Positions 39,721 through 48,631 of a stretch of DNA of 64,000 bases are shown one piece after another. The notes beneath the pieces are model-generated. The model saw nothing but the letters and a program-made list of their open reading frames with translations, did no database searches and had not been told where the DNA came from. The first letter of the stretch is position 1. The number at the start of each line of letters is the position of its first letter. Position numbers and translations under genes: made by a program. The DNA is from Methylocapsa palsarum. Lineage in GTDB: Bacteria; Pseudomonadota; Alphaproteobacteria; Rhizobiales; Beijerinckiaceae. The stretch is taken from NCBI RefSeq assembly GCF_900114285.1, contig NZ_FOSN01000002.1:310001-374000 (forward strand). Direction: 5' to 3'.

Positions 39721-41388
39721 ATGAATGAAGAGGCCGAACTCGTCTTCGTGCCGCTCGGAGGCCTCGGCGAGATCGGAATGAACCTCGCGCTCTACGGCTA
39801 CGGAGCAAAGGGCCGCATGAAGTGGCTGATGGTCGATTGCGGCGTCGCGTTCGCGGGACCAGATCTCGCCGGCATCGACCTCATCGTGCCGGATACGAGC
39901 TTCATCGAAAAGATGAAGAAGGATCTCGTCGGCCTCGTCATCACCCATGCGCATGAGGATCATATCGGCGCCATCGCCGATCTTTGGCCGCGCTTCGGGT
40001 GCCAGCTTTACGCGACGCGATTCGCGGCCGAACTGCTTCAGGCCAAGCGTCTCTCTGAGCCCGGGGCGCCGGAAGTTCCGATCGCAGTGGTCGCGCAAGG
40101 AGCGACCATCGGAATTGGTCCTTTCGAGGTCGAGTTTGTCGCCATGGCGCATTCGATACCCGAAAGCTGTTCGCTCGCCATTCGCACCCCCCTCGGCGTC
40201 GTTCTCCATTCCGGCGACTGGAAAATCGATCACGAGCCGGGCCTTGGCAAGCCAACCGACGCCAAACGGCTGACCGAGATCGGCGAGGAAGGCGTTCTCG
40301 CGCTGATCTCGGATTCGACAAATATCCTGCGCGACGGCGTGAGCCCGTCCGAAGGCGACGTCGGCAGGACGCTGCGCGAGATCATCGCCAACGCGAAGGG
40401 CAGGGTGGTCGTAACGACCTTCGCCTCCAATGTCGCGCGCATCCGGGCCGTCGCGGAAGCGGCGATGGCGGCGGGGCGCGACGTTGTGCTCGTCGGGCGC
40501 GCGATGGAGCGCGTCGTCGGCGTCGCGCGCGACTGCGGCTATCTCGACGGCATTCCCGAATTTCGAACCGTGGAATCCTTCCCGCATCTGCCGCGCGACA
40601 AGGTCGTGCTGATCGCGACCGGAAGTCAGGGCGAAGGCAGAGCCGCGATCGCGCGCATCTCGGAAAACGAACATCCCGTGGTGTCGCTCAATCCAGGCGA
40701 CAAGGTGATTTTTTCGTCGCGGACCATTCCGGGCAATGAACGGGAGGTCGGCCGCATCGTCAACAATCTCATCCGTTCGGGATACGAGGTGATCACCGAC
40801 AGGAACGCGCTGGTTCACGCCTCGGGGCATCCCCGCCGCGGCGAGGTCGAGCAGCTCTACGGCTGGACGAAGCCGAGGATCGCGATCCCCGCCCACGGCG
40901 AGGAAATACACCTCTCCGAACATGCCGCTTTCGCGGCGAGGTTCGGGGTCGAGCATATCGTCAAGGCGCGTGACGGCGATATTGTCCTGCTGGCGCCAGG
41001 CAATCCGGGCGTTATCGGAGAGGCGGCTCATGGCCGTCTGTGCAAGGACGGCAACGCCTTCGTCTCCACCGGCGACGAGGCGCTTCGCACGCGTCAGAAG
41101 CTCTCCGTGTCGGGCATTGTGACGATCGCCCTGGCGGTGACCGCGAAGGGCGATCTGGCGGGGGTCCCCGACGTCATGACCGCCGGGATGCCCGCCAAGA
41201 CGCGCGACGGAGCCGCCATGGACGCGATCGTCGACGACGCGCTGTTTCAGACATTCGAACAATTGCCGCGGCAAAAGCGCCGCGACGCGGACGTCGTCTC
41301 GAATGCGCTCGAAAAGGCCGTACGCCACGCCATCTCCTCGGCTTGGGGCAAGCGTCCGGTGGTTCATGTCCTCGTGGTCGAAGTCTGA
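39721..41388 (+). CDS. rnj: Ribonuclease J
   Basis: A 555-residue metallo-beta-lactamase/beta-CASP nuclease that matures and degrades RNA from the 5' end. The zinc-binding motif is THAHEDHIGA, followed by HSGDWKIDHEP. The beta-CASP part contains SDSTNILRDG and TTFASNVARI, and HASGHPRRGEVEQLYGW is motif C. The N-terminus (LVFVPLGGLGEIGMNLALYG) is typical. It lies 49 bp after birA and is probably in the same transcript. Confidence 0.95.
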   Translation: MNEEAELVFVPLGGLGEIGMNLALYGYGAKGRMKWLMVDCGVAFAGPDLAGIDLIVPDTSFIEKMKKDLVGLVITHAHEDHIGAIADLWPRFGCQLYATRFAAELLQAKRLSEPGAPEVPIAVVAQGATIGIGPFEVEFVAMAHSIPESCSLAIRTPLGVVLHSGDWKIDHEPGLGKPTDAKRLTEIGEEGVLALISDSTNILRDGVSPSEGDVGRTLREIIANAKGRVVVTTFASNVARIRAVAEAAMAAGRDVVLVGRAMERVVGVARDCGYLDGIPEFRTVESFPHLPRDKVVLIATGSQGEGRAAIARISENEHPVVSLNPGDKVIFSSRTIPGNEREVGRIVNNLIRSGYEVITDRNALVHASGHPRRGEVEQLYGWTKPRIAIPAHGEEIHLSEHAAFAARFGVEHIVKARDGDIVLLAPGNPGVIGEAAHGRLCKDGNAFVSTGDEALRTRQKLSVSGIVTIALAVTAKGDLAGVPDVMTAGMPAKTRDGAAMDAIVDDALFQTFEQLPRQKRRDADVVSNALEKAVRHAISSAWGKRPVVHVLVVEV

Positions 41389-41417
41389 TCTGATGACTGG
41401 AAACTGACCGGCAATCC

Positions 41418-42539
41418 ATGTCGCACAATACGATCGGCCACCTTTTCCGCGTGACGACCTTCGGCGAAAGCCATGGGCCGGCGATCGGCTGCGTCATTGA
41501 TGGATGTCCGCCTCGAATCGCCCTCGAAGCCGCCGACATCCAGGCGTTTCTCGAAAAACGCCGCCCGGGCCTCACCCGTTTCACGACACAGCGGCAGGAA
41601 GCCGACGAGGTCAAGATTCTCTCCGGCGTGTTTCGCGACGACGCCTCGGGCCGCCAGGTCACGACGGGAACTCCGATCACGCTGCTGATCGAAAACACGG
41701 ATCAGCGCTCCAAGGATTACGCCGCCATCAAGGACGCCTACCGGCCCGGCCACGCCGACTTCACCTATGATCAAAAATACGGCGTTCGCGATCATCGCGG
41801 CGGCGGCCGTTCCTCCGCGCGGGAGACGGCGGCCCGCGTCGCCGCGGGCGCCGTCGCGCGCAAGATCATCAGGCCGGTTCACGTTCGCGGCGCGCTCGTC
41901 CAGATGGGGCCACACAAGATCGACCGCGCGAACTGGGACTGGGACGAGGCGCTGCGCAACCCGTTCTTCTGCCCCGACGCCACGGCGGCGGCGTTCTTCG
42001 AGGACTATCTCGACGGCGTGCGCAAGGCCGGATCGTCGATCGGCGCCGTCATAGAGATCGTGGCCGAAAACGCGCCAGCCGGATGGGGAGCGCCGCTCTA
42101 CGGCAAGCTCGACTCAGAATTGGCGAGCGCGCTGATGTCGATCAACGCGGTCAAAGGCGTCGAGATCGGCGAGGGGTTCGCCGCCGCGGCTCTTTCGGGC
42201 GAGGAAAACGCCGACGAAATGCGATTGGGCCGCGATGGCGCGCCTCTGTTCCTGTCCAATCACGCGGGCGGCGTTCTGGGCGGCATTTCGACAGGGCAAC
42301 CCATTGTCGCGCGTTTCGCCGTCAAGCCGACGTCGTCGATCCTTCAGCCGCGCCGAACGGTCGATCGGGCCGGAGCCGAGACTGAGATCGCGACCAAGGG
42401 CCGTCACGATCCTTGCGTCGGAATTCGCGCGGTTCCCGTCGGCGAGGCCATGGTGGCTTGCGTTCTGGCCGACCAGTTTTTGCGCCATCGCGGCCAGATC
42501 GGCGCCGAACCGGGCTGGCCGTTCACGGATAAAACGTGA
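41418..42539 (+). CDS. aroC: Chorismate synthase
   Basis: A 373-residue FMN-dependent enzyme that converts EPSP to chorismate, the last step of the shikimate pathway. Signatures are [20 protein letters not shown] with the catalytic His, [45 protein letters not shown] with [13 protein letters not shown], and the C-terminal [17 protein letters not shown]. Length is standard. It starts 29 bp after rnj. Confidence 0.97.
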   Translation: MSHNTIGHLFRVTTFGESHGPAIGCVIDGCPPRIALEAADIQAFLEKRRPGLTRFTTQRQEADEVKILSGVFRDDASGRQVTTGTPITLLIENTDQRSKDYAAIKDAYRPGHADFTYDQKYGVRDHRGGGRSSARETAARVAAGAVARKIIRPVHVRGALVQMGPHKIDRANWDWDEALRNPFFCPDATAAAFFEDYLDGVRKAGSSIGAVIEIVAENAPAGWGAPLYGKLDSELASALMSINAVKGVEIGEGFAAAALSGEENADEMRLGRDGAPLFLSNHAGGVLGGISTGQPIVARFAVKPTSSILQPRRTVDRAGAETEIATKGRHDPCVGIRAVPVGEAMVACVLADQFLRHRGQIGAEPGWPFTDKT

Positions 42540-42593
42540 AGCAGGCCATCGCGGGCTCAGGCAGATGAAAGCCGCGCTTGAAAGGAAACCAGC

Positions 42594-43706
42594 GTGACCG
42601 ATAACAGGGCCGCGACTTGGGCCGTTGCGGCGGCGCGCTCGCCAGCTCTGGCGCGGGCGCGAACGTTCTGCGAGGCTTACGGGATGCAAGTTCCGATCTT
42701 GCAGGCGCCCATGGCGGGCGCTTCGCCGACCTCGCTCGCCATCGCTGTCGCCAACGCCGGAGGCATGGGAGCTATGGGGGCCTTGCTGAGCAGCCCCGCC
42801 GCCATCGCCGCATGGTCGAAGGAGGTTCGCGCCGGGAGCAACGGCTCGTTCCAGCTCAACCTCTGGATTCCCGACTCGCCCCCGGTGCGCGACGCCGAAG
42901 CTGAAACGAAGGTCCGGCGCTTCCTCGAAGATTGGGGCCCGGTTCCTGCGCCCGACGCCGGGAACGCCCGTCCGCCGGACTTCGACGCGCAATGCGCCGC
43001 TCTGCTTGCCGCGGGGCCGACTGTCGTTTCCTCAATTATGGGCGTTTTCCCGGCGGATTTTGTCGCGAAGTTGAAACAGCGCGGGGTCGCCTGGTTCGCC
43101 TGCACCACCACCCTGGGCGAGGCGCTCCTGGCGCAGGAGGCGGGAGCCGACGCGATCGTCGCTCAGGGAGTCGAGGCCGGGGGGCATCGCGGCGCCTTCG
43201 ATCCGGATGGAGCCGAGCGTCAGGGCGCGGGACTATTTGCGTTGTTGCCGCGGCTCGCGGACAGACTCGCAATTCCGCTGATTGCGGCGGGGGGCGTCGG
43301 CGACGGGCGCGGGGTTGCGGCGGCGCTGACCCTTGGCGCATCGGCGGTCCAGATCGGAACCGGGTTTCTGCGTTGTCCCGAGGCAGGGATCCATCCCGCC
43401 TGGGCGGCGGCCTTGAGCGATCTCGAACCCGAAGAGACGGTGCTGACGCGCGCCTTCAGCGGACGCGCCGGGCGAGCGGTCGACAACGCCTATGTTCAGG
43501 CGGCCGCTGGCAAGTCCGCCGCGCGACCGGCGCCATACCCGGTTCAGCGCGGCCTGACCCAGGCGATGCGGGACGAGGCGCTCCGCGCCGGCGATCTCAG
43601 TCGGATGCAGGCCTGGGCGGGGCAGGGCGCAGCTTTGGCGCGCGCCGAGCCGGCCGCCAGCTTCGTCGGGCGGATATGGAACGAAGCTCTGGCGCTTCTG
43701 CCGTGA
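42594..43706 (+). CDS. Nitronate monooxygenase (2-nitropropane dioxygenase family)
   Basis: A 370-residue flavoprotein with a TIM-barrel fold. The FMN site is seen in [20 protein letters not shown] near residue 33 and in [20 protein letters not shown] with [13 protein letters not shown]. The catalytic His lies in [11 protein letters not shown]. Start GTG 42594. Members oxidise nitronates or propionate 3-nitronate; the physiological substrate here is unknown. The next reading frame overlaps its stop (GTGA). Confidence 0.87.
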   Translation: MTDNRAATWAVAAARSPALARARTFCEAYGMQVPILQAPMAGASPTSLAIAVANAGGMGAMGALLSSPAAIAAWSKEVRAGSNGSFQLNLWIPDSPPVRDAEAETKVRRFLEDWGPVPAPDAGNARPPDFDAQCAALLAAGPTVVSSIMGVFPADFVAKLKQRGVAWFACTTTLGEALLAQEAGADAIVAQGVEAGGHRGAFDPDGAERQGAGLFALLPRLADRLAIPLIAAGGVGDGRGVAAALTLGASAVQIGTGFLRCPEAGIHPAWAAALSDLEPEETVLTRAFSGRAGRAVDNAYVQAAAGKSAARPAPYPVQRGLTQAMRDEALRAGDLSRMQAWAGQGAALARAEPAASFVGRIWNEALALLP

Positions 43707-43825
43707 CGAAACAGCCGCGCAAGGTTGTCAAGCAACGTTCGGCGGCCTACTTCAAGGCTGCAAATCGGAAGCGCCGCGGCGGCGTCACGAGCGCCGACGC
43801 GAGCAGCCGATTGATTTTCTTCTAA
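43703..43825 (+). CDS. Possible 40-residue basic peptide
   Basis: A small open frame from GTG 43703, which overlaps the stop of the nitronate monooxygenase (GTGA), to TAA 43825. It encodes a very basic product ([20 protein letters not shown], then [10 protein letters not shown]). The coupling overlap and charge suggest it could be translated, but no family is recognised and 40 codons may be open by chance. It ends 5 bp before the ribB start. Confidence 0.3.
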   Translation: MTKQPRKVVKQRSAAYFKAANRKRRGGVTSADASSRLIFF

Positions 43826-43830
43826 CGAAA

Positions 43831-44925
43831 GTGCGAGTCCCGATGACTCATTCGGTGACGGAAGCCATCGCCGCGATCGGACGCGGAGAAATCGTCATCG
43901 TCACCGATGACGATGACCGCGAGAACGAAGGCGATCTGATTTGCGCGGCTTCCCTGTGCAGCCAGGAAAAAATGGCGTTCATCATCCGCAATTGCTGCGG
44001 AATTGTCTGCGCGCCGATCACCGCGGCCGACGCCAAACGATTGAACCTTCAGCCGATGGTGGCCACGAACGATGCTCCTCACGGCACCGCCTTCACGGTG
44101 TCGGTCGATGCGCGGCATGGGTTGACGACCGGCATTTCCGCCGAACAGCGCAGCAATACGGTTCGCGCCTTGGCCAATGGCAACATGGGCGCGAGCGATT
44201 TTGTCCGGCCTGGGCATGTTTTTCCCCTGATCGCGAAAGAGGGCGGCGTCCTGATGCGCAGCGGCCATACCGAGGCCGCGGTCGATCTCTGCCGCCTTGC
44301 TGGGCTTCCGCCGGTCGGCGTCATCTGCGAACTCGCCAATGACGACGGCAGCGTGATGGCCGGCGCGCAAATCGAGGCGTTCGCGAAAAATCATAATTTG
44401 AAGCGAATATCGGTCGCCGAACTGATCGCCTACCGCCAGGCCCGTGAGAAAATCGTCCAGCGCGTCGGCAGCTTTCCGGTCGAAGGGCCGTGCGGGCCGC
44501 TCATGGGTTACGCCTATATGACGCCGTTCGATCAGGTGCAGCATTTCGCCTTCGTTCAGGGCGATATCGACGACGGGCGGGATATTCCGACACGGTTGCA
44601 CCGCGTCGACATTATCGCGGACCTGATCGCAAGCGCGGGCCCGGAAAACATCCGCAAGACATTCGCCGCGTTCAAGGAGCATGGACGCGGCGTCTTTATC
44701 TTCTTGCGGGACGGAACGGCCGGCGTTCCCCTCAACGTCGCCGGCGCGGCCGACACGGAGTCCGAGGCCCAGAGAACCAAGGCCTGGCGGGAGGTCGGCC
44801 TTGGCGCTCAGATCCTGCGCGATCTCGGGATCTCGTCGATCCGGCTTCGCACCTCGACGACCCTGACTTATGTCGGCCTGTCGGGATTCGGCATCGAGAT
44901 TACGTCGAGCGAAGGCCTGGAATAG
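43831..44925 (+). CDS. ribB: 3,4-dihydroxy-2-butanone 4-phosphate synthase with degenerate GTP cyclohydrolase II-like domain
   Basis: A 364-residue riboflavin-pathway enzyme. The N-terminal domain (residues about 5-205) is a complete DHBP synthase: IVTDDDDRENEGDLICAASL, DARHGLTTGISAEQRSNTV, RPGHVFPLIAKEGGVLMRSG and HTEAAVDLCRLAG. The C-terminal domain (about 215-355) has the GTP cyclohydrolase II fold but no zinc Cys triad (no CxxxxxxxCxC after the RLH segment), so it should be inactive or structural. Such fusions are known in alphaproteobacteria. Start GTG 43831, or ATG 43843 (MTHSVTEAI). No FMN riboswitch is visible in the short leader. Confidence 0.92.
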   Translation: MRVPMTHSVTEAIAAIGRGEIVIVTDDDDRENEGDLICAASLCSQEKMAFIIRNCCGIVCAPITAADAKRLNLQPMVATNDAPHGTAFTVSVDARHGLTTGISAEQRSNTVRALANGNMGASDFVRPGHVFPLIAKEGGVLMRSGHTEAAVDLCRLAGLPPVGVICELANDDGSVMAGAQIEAFAKNHNLKRISVAELIAYRQAREKIVQRVGSFPVEGPCGPLMGYAYMTPFDQVQHFAFVQGDIDDGRDIPTRLHRVDIIADLIASAGPENIRKTFAAFKEHGRGVFIFLRDGTAGVPLNVAGAADTESEAQRTKAWREVGLGAQILRDLGISSIRLRTSTTLTYVGLSGFGIEITSSEGLE

Positions 44926-44932
44926 CGGCGAC

Positions 44933-45862
44933 TCACGCCTCCATCAGCGCGCCGATGTGCGCCGCTGCGGAAGGGGCGAGGGCGTCCAGATTATACCCGC
45001 CCTCGAGAACGGAGACGACGCGGCTTCTGGCCCGGCGCTGCGCGACGTCCATCAACCGCTCCGTCACCCAAACGAAGTCTTCCTCCACCAATTTGAGCTG
45101 AGCCAGCGGGTCGTGGCGGTGGGCGTCGAATCCGGCCGAAATGACGATGAGATCGGGAGCGAACGCGTCAATTCGCGGAAGGATCACGGACTCCATCGCC
45201 GATCGGAAAGCGTCGCCGCCATCGCCCGCCCGCAACGGCGCATTGACGATATTGTCGTGGTCGCCGCACTGGCTCGCGGCGCCGGAGCCCGGAAACAGCG
45301 GCATCTGATGGGTCGAGGCGTACAGCACCGATGCGTCCGACCAGAAAATGTCCTGCGTTCCGTTGCCGTGATGAACGTCGAAATCAACGATGGCGATTCG
45401 TTCGAGGTCGTGCGCGGCCTGGGCATGGCGCGCCGCTATCGCGGCATTGTTGAAAAAGCAGAATCCCATCGCCTGGCTGCGCTCCGCGTGGTGCCCCGGC
45501 GGCCGAGTCGCGACGAAAGCATTGGTCGCCTCGCCTGCAATCACAGCATCCACCGCGGCGACGACCGCGCCGACGCCAAACGCGATCGCCTCCATCGTGC
45601 CAGGACTCATGACGGTGTCCGGATCGAGATGAATACGTCCCTCTTTCGGCGCGGCGGTCTCGATCGCCTCGACATATGGCTGGGGATGGACCCGCAGAAT
45701 GGCTTCGCGGTTGTGTCCGGGCGAAAGTCGGCGAAGCAGCTTGTTGAAACGCTCGGCTTCGATGGCGCGCTCGATCGCGCGGATGCGATCGGAGCGTTCG
45801 GGATGACCTGGTCCCGTATCGTGCTCCAGACTCGAAGGATGGCTGAAAAAGAGCGTCGTCAA
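44933..45862 (-). CDS. Histone-deacetylase-family (acetoin utilisation/APAH-like) deacetylase
   Basis: A 309-residue arginase/deacetylase-fold zinc enzyme. It has the full active-site set: GHPERSDRIRAI at the start, VATRPPGHHAERSQAMGFCF, the Zn ligands in VDFDVHHGNGTQDIF, VISAGFDAHRHDPL, and VLEGGYNLDAL with the transition-state Tyr. Bacterial members deacetylate polyamines, small amides or proteins. It is convergent with ribB (7-bp gap) and therefore separately transcribed. Confidence 0.93.
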   Translation of the reverse strand: MTTLFFSHPSSLEHDTGPGHPERSDRIRAIERAIEAERFNKLLRRLSPGHNREAILRVHPQPYVEAIETAAPKEGRIHLDPDTVMSPGTMEAIAFGVGAVVAAVDAVIAGEATNAFVATRPPGHHAERSQAMGFCFFNNAAIAARHAQAAHDLERIAIVDFDVHHGNGTQDIFWSDASVLYASTHQMPLFPGSGAASQCGDHDNIVNAPLRAGDGGDAFRSAMESVILPRIDAFAPDLIVISAGFDAHRHDPLAQLKLVEEDFVWVTERLMDVAQRRARSRVVSVLEGGYNLDALAPSAAAHIGALMEA

Positions 45863-46015
45863 GAGGGCTTTCCTTGCTTGATCTCCTCCGCCGATGACAG
45901 GGGCCGGCGAAGTCGACTATCGATCTAGCACACATCCTTGTCGTCGGCGGCATGTTCCATTTGAGCCACAGGCAGAATGTTCCTGCTGCGAACGCCGACC
46001 GGGCTTAGTATATTC

Positions 46016-46074
46016 ATAGGCTATAATATTATGTAATTACAATAAGTTAATAACACTATATAATATATTACTTT
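46016..46074. other. AT-rich tract
   Basis: About 59 bp of nearly pure A/T with repeated TATAATAT and TAATAA motifs, in an otherwise GC-rich window, ending where the long frame of the L,D-transpeptidase begins. It may carry the promoter (several -10-like TATAAT) or be a relic of foreign DNA. Confidence 0.55.
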
Positions 46075-46158
46075 ATGTCTTGGTTCGAGAGGTTCTCGTG
46101 GCCAGGATCGTTTCGTTCAAGTATCGAGACAGGGAGTGCCTCCTTTGGAGTGAGCGCC

Positions 46159-46800
46159 ATGACGGGTTGTCCGATGACTGCGCTTGTCCGGGTCCGGTGG
46201 CCGATTTTGGCGGCCGCCCTGGTCATGGCGGCGCTTTCCGTGTCGGCATGCACTTTTTCCTCGGTCCCTGACCCGTCATTGTCGGACAAGGACGCCCAAT
46301 TGCTGGCTTCGGCGCCCGACTTTGAACTGGACGCCGATTACAAGCGCTACAAAGTGGACGATCCTACCGGCGAGCCTCCCGGAACGATCGTCGTCGACAC
46401 CAAAGCCAGGCATCTTTATTTCGTCGAACCGGACAAAAAGGCCATTCGCTATGGGGTCGCCGTCGGGTCGGAGGCGTTCGGCTGGACGGGGACGGCGGTG
46501 ATCGGGCGCATGTCCGAATGGCCGCGCTGGATGCCGCCAGCCGAGATGCTCGAACGTTGGCCGCATCTTCGCCCGACCGCTGAGGCGGGCGGCCTGCCGG
46601 GCGGCCCGGGAAATCCGTTGGGGGCCCGAGCGATGTATCTTTACCATGACAATGTCGACACGCTTTATCGCATTCACGGCACCAACGAGCCTGGCAAGAT
46701 CGGTACGGGAGTTTCGTCCGGATGCATCCGCATGACCAATATCGATGCGATCGATCTATACAATCGCGTCAAGGTCGGCACGAAAGTCATTGTAAAATAG
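46159..46800 (+). CDS. L,D-transpeptidase lipoprotein
   Basis: A 213-residue peptidoglycan cross-linking or protein-attaching enzyme. ATG 46159 is preferred over 46075, because GGAG lies 8 bp upstream and a signal peptide with lipobox follows directly (PILAAALVMAALSVSAC). The YkuD catalytic domain starts near residue 75 (IVVDTKARHLYFVEP) and ends with the active site IHGTNEPGKIGTGVSSGCIR, with catalytic Cys and His. WPRWMPPAEMLERWP is a family feature. Membrane-anchored in the periplasm. Rhizobiales encode many copies of this family. Confidence 0.9.
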   Translation: MTGCPMTALVRVRWPILAAALVMAALSVSACTFSSVPDPSLSDKDAQLLASAPDFELDADYKRYKVDDPTGEPPGTIVVDTKARHLYFVEPDKKAIRYGVAVGSEAFGWTGTAVIGRMSEWPRWMPPAEMLERWPHLRPTAEAGGLPGGPGNPLGARAMYLYHDNVDTLYRIHGTNEPGKIGTGVSSGCIRMTNIDAIDLYNRVKVGTKVIVK

Positions 46801-46885
46801 GCGCTCCAGCGCGGATTAAGAGCCTTAAATAAGGCGCGCATAATACTGAACTATAAAGATAAATATCTCAACGACCCCGGCGCCG

Positions 46886-47818
46886 CTAAGCCAGAGGCCG
46901 GCTTGTCGCGGGTCCGATGTTCACCTCGACGATTTCCGGCGGCTGCAGAAATCGAATCGGCACATGCGACGTTCCCAGCCCGCCCGAGATAATGAGGTGA
47001 CGTTCGTTTTCCACGATATGGCCGTAAAGAAGATCAGTGTAGCCAAGACCGAAACGCGGGTGCGACAAGGGCGAGCCGATTAGGGGAAGAACCACCTGGC
47101 CGCCATGCATATGCCCGGCGAGCGTCAGCGAGACGCGGTCTGGCACGCGCCTGAAGATTTGCGGTTCATGCGCCAGCAAAATCACCGGGGCGCGATCCGT
47201 GATGCGGGCCAAGGTTCCGGGCAGATCGTCGCAGCCCCGGTAAAGGCCCGAGGCGCGCGGTCCCGACAATTGGTCGCCGAGCCCCGCCACCCAAAACGGC
47301 TGCCCTTCCTTTTGCAGGCGCACCGCGTCGTTTTCCAGAACGGTGATTCCCGCATTCACCAGGGCGCGGCGCACGCCCTGGGCGTCATCGCTCGGAACAT
47401 GGGGCAAGACCCCGTGCCGCCAGTCATGATTGCCGAGGATCGAATAGACGCCGAGCGGGGCTCTCAGAATGGAAAGCGCCTCTCCCCATTCCTCCGGCAT
47501 GACCGGTTCCGTGAAGCGCGAATGCCCTCCGCTGAAATCGCCGAGAAGGAAAATAATGTCGGGCGCGAGCGCGTTGGTTCGCTCCGCGATGGCGCGAACC
47601 CGCGACGCCGGCATCCATGGGACGCAGGCGTGGATGTCGGCCAAAACCGCAGCCTTGAGCGCGAAGCGTCTCGGCCAATGCGGCGGCGCAATGTCATAAG
47701 GTTTTACGATCAGGCGAAAGCCGGGCTCCAGCGCGAACGCGTAAGATCCCAAGCCGCCCGTCGCCAAGGCGAAAGCGCCAGCCCCTTGTATAAAAGCCCG
47801 GCGGCTGACAATAGACAT
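46886..47818 (-). CDS. Tat-exported metallophosphoesterase
   Basis: A 310-residue calcineurin-like phosphoesterase with a twin-arginine signal (SRRAFIQGAGAFALATGGLG). The metal ligands are all present: VLADIHA, LLGDFSGGHS, ILGNHDWRHG, LLAHEP and LAGHMHGGQVVLP. The layout fits the YkuE/YaeI-type group, which includes phosphodiesterases acting on lipids. Periplasmic. Upstream are an intrinsic-terminator-like hairpin and a palindromic repeat, so it probably has its own promoter in the short gap at 47819-47831 or within the hairpin region. Confidence 0.9.
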   Translation of the reverse strand: MSIVSRRAFIQGAGAFALATGGLGSYAFALEPGFRLIVKPYDIAPPHWPRRFALKAAVLADIHACVPWMPASRVRAIAERTNALAPDIIFLLGDFSGGHSRFTEPVMPEEWGEALSILRAPLGVYSILGNHDWRHGVLPHVPSDDAQGVRRALVNAGITVLENDAVRLQKEGQPFWVAGLGDQLSGPRASGLYRGCDDLPGTLARITDRAPVILLAHEPQIFRRVPDRVSLTLAGHMHGGQVVLPLIGSPLSHPRFGLGYTDLLYGHIVENERHLIISGGLGTSHVPIRFLQPPEIVEVNIGPATSRPLA

Positions 47819-47831
47819 AAGAATTGTTTAA

Positions 47832-47874
47832 CCTAAAAGCAGAAAAGAGCCAACCGAAAACTTGGCTGGCTCTT
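47832..47874 (-). terminator. Intrinsic terminator-like hairpin (minus strand)
   Basis: On the minus strand AAGAGCCA and TGGCTCTT form an 8-bp stem around 14 bases, followed by TTCTGCTTTT. It would end the transcript of the small gene at 48023-48220, or act as an attenuator before the phosphoesterase start 14 bp downstream. Confidence 0.5.
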
Positions 47875-47910
47875 GTCTTGCCCCGGCGTTCGCGGCGGTA
47901 GGCCGGCCTT

Positions 47911-48024
47911 AGAGCGCTTTCCGATCGCATGAAGTCATGCGATCGATCAAAAATCGCTCCGGAGTCAAAGACTTGAGCATATTCTTATCGATTGGATTGA
48001 TTCAATCCGATCGGAATATGCTCT
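47911..48024. repeat. Palindromic mosaic element, copy 4 (module B then A)
   Basis: Ends AGAGC and GCTCT; orientation opposite to copies 2, 3 and 6. The right end GCTCTA forms the TAG stop of the gene at 48023-48220. Confidence 0.87.
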
Positions 48025-48220
48025 AGGCAGCGCGGTCGTCGCGCAAGAACGCGGGAAATTCAGCGGGAGCGACCGGCGCGGTCTTTTTCGGCTCGCGCGC
48101 CGATGATTCCAGAGCCGCTGCCACCGCCGAGATACCAATCTCGCGGTAAAGACGGGAGAGAAGGTCGCGGGGGCCATTCCTGGAGGTTTTGGTTTCTGAG
48201 GCTGTCGTTTGCTCGGTCAT
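48023..48220 (-). CDS. Small conserved protein of unknown function
   Basis: A 65-residue soluble protein. A polar, Thr/Ser-rich start (MTEQTTASETKTSRNG) is followed by an amphipathic helix (PRDLLSRLYREIGISAVAAA) and a Pro/Ala-rich tail (EFPAFLRDDRAA). The DLLSRLYREIGISAVAAAL core has the look of short conserved proteins in Rhizobiales, but no function is known to me. The stop TAG lies within the adjacent palindromic repeat, so the original C-terminus may have been changed by insertion of the repeat. Confidence 0.55.
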   Translation of the reverse strand: MTEQTTASETKTSRNGPRDLLSRLYREIGISAVAAALESSAREPKKTAPVAPAEFPAFLRDDRAA

Positions 48221-48631
48221 CGGCGTGCTCTTCTTTTACAAGTGTGAATGGAACGCGTGTTGCGGATCAGATCATCATGCGGCCGGGAAGTTAATGCCCT
48301 CTAACCTTCCGGCCGATTGAAAGCCGTGAACGCATTAAGAAACATGTGTCCTCGCCTGGCTGTGTGAAATCACCCATTATCTCGATCTCGCTTGCGCGGA
48401 GCTAAGATCCGCTTCATCACGATCCGCATCTTCGCAGCGCTGGCCGGTTCGGGGCGCTCGGACTAGAGCTATTTACGCCTGCGGAATCTGAAAGGATTCT
48501 GAACAATTCGGAGAAAAGCGGTTGGGACAAATTAACGTGACCGGATTTACGAAAAAGCCGGCTCGCCCCGGCGCTGACGGTCTGTCTCCTATCGGAACGA
48601 GGCGGGGCGGCGCTTTCGGAAGGAGCGGCGA
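48221..48631. other. Gene-free region between divergent genes
   Basis: No supported gene. It separates two divergent units, so it should contain two promoters; none could be assigned with confidence. A GC-rich symmetric stretch (GCCGGCTCGCCCCGGC, around 48558) is the only visible structure. Confidence 0.45.

Noticed and set aside
39514-41367. 617-codon minus-strand frame opposite rnj
   Set aside because: Antisense of a firmly identified RNase J gene, with no recognisable motif.
43706-43842. FMN riboswitch before ribB
   Set aside because: The leader is only about 125 bp, is partly occupied by an open frame, and lacks the conserved RFN core.
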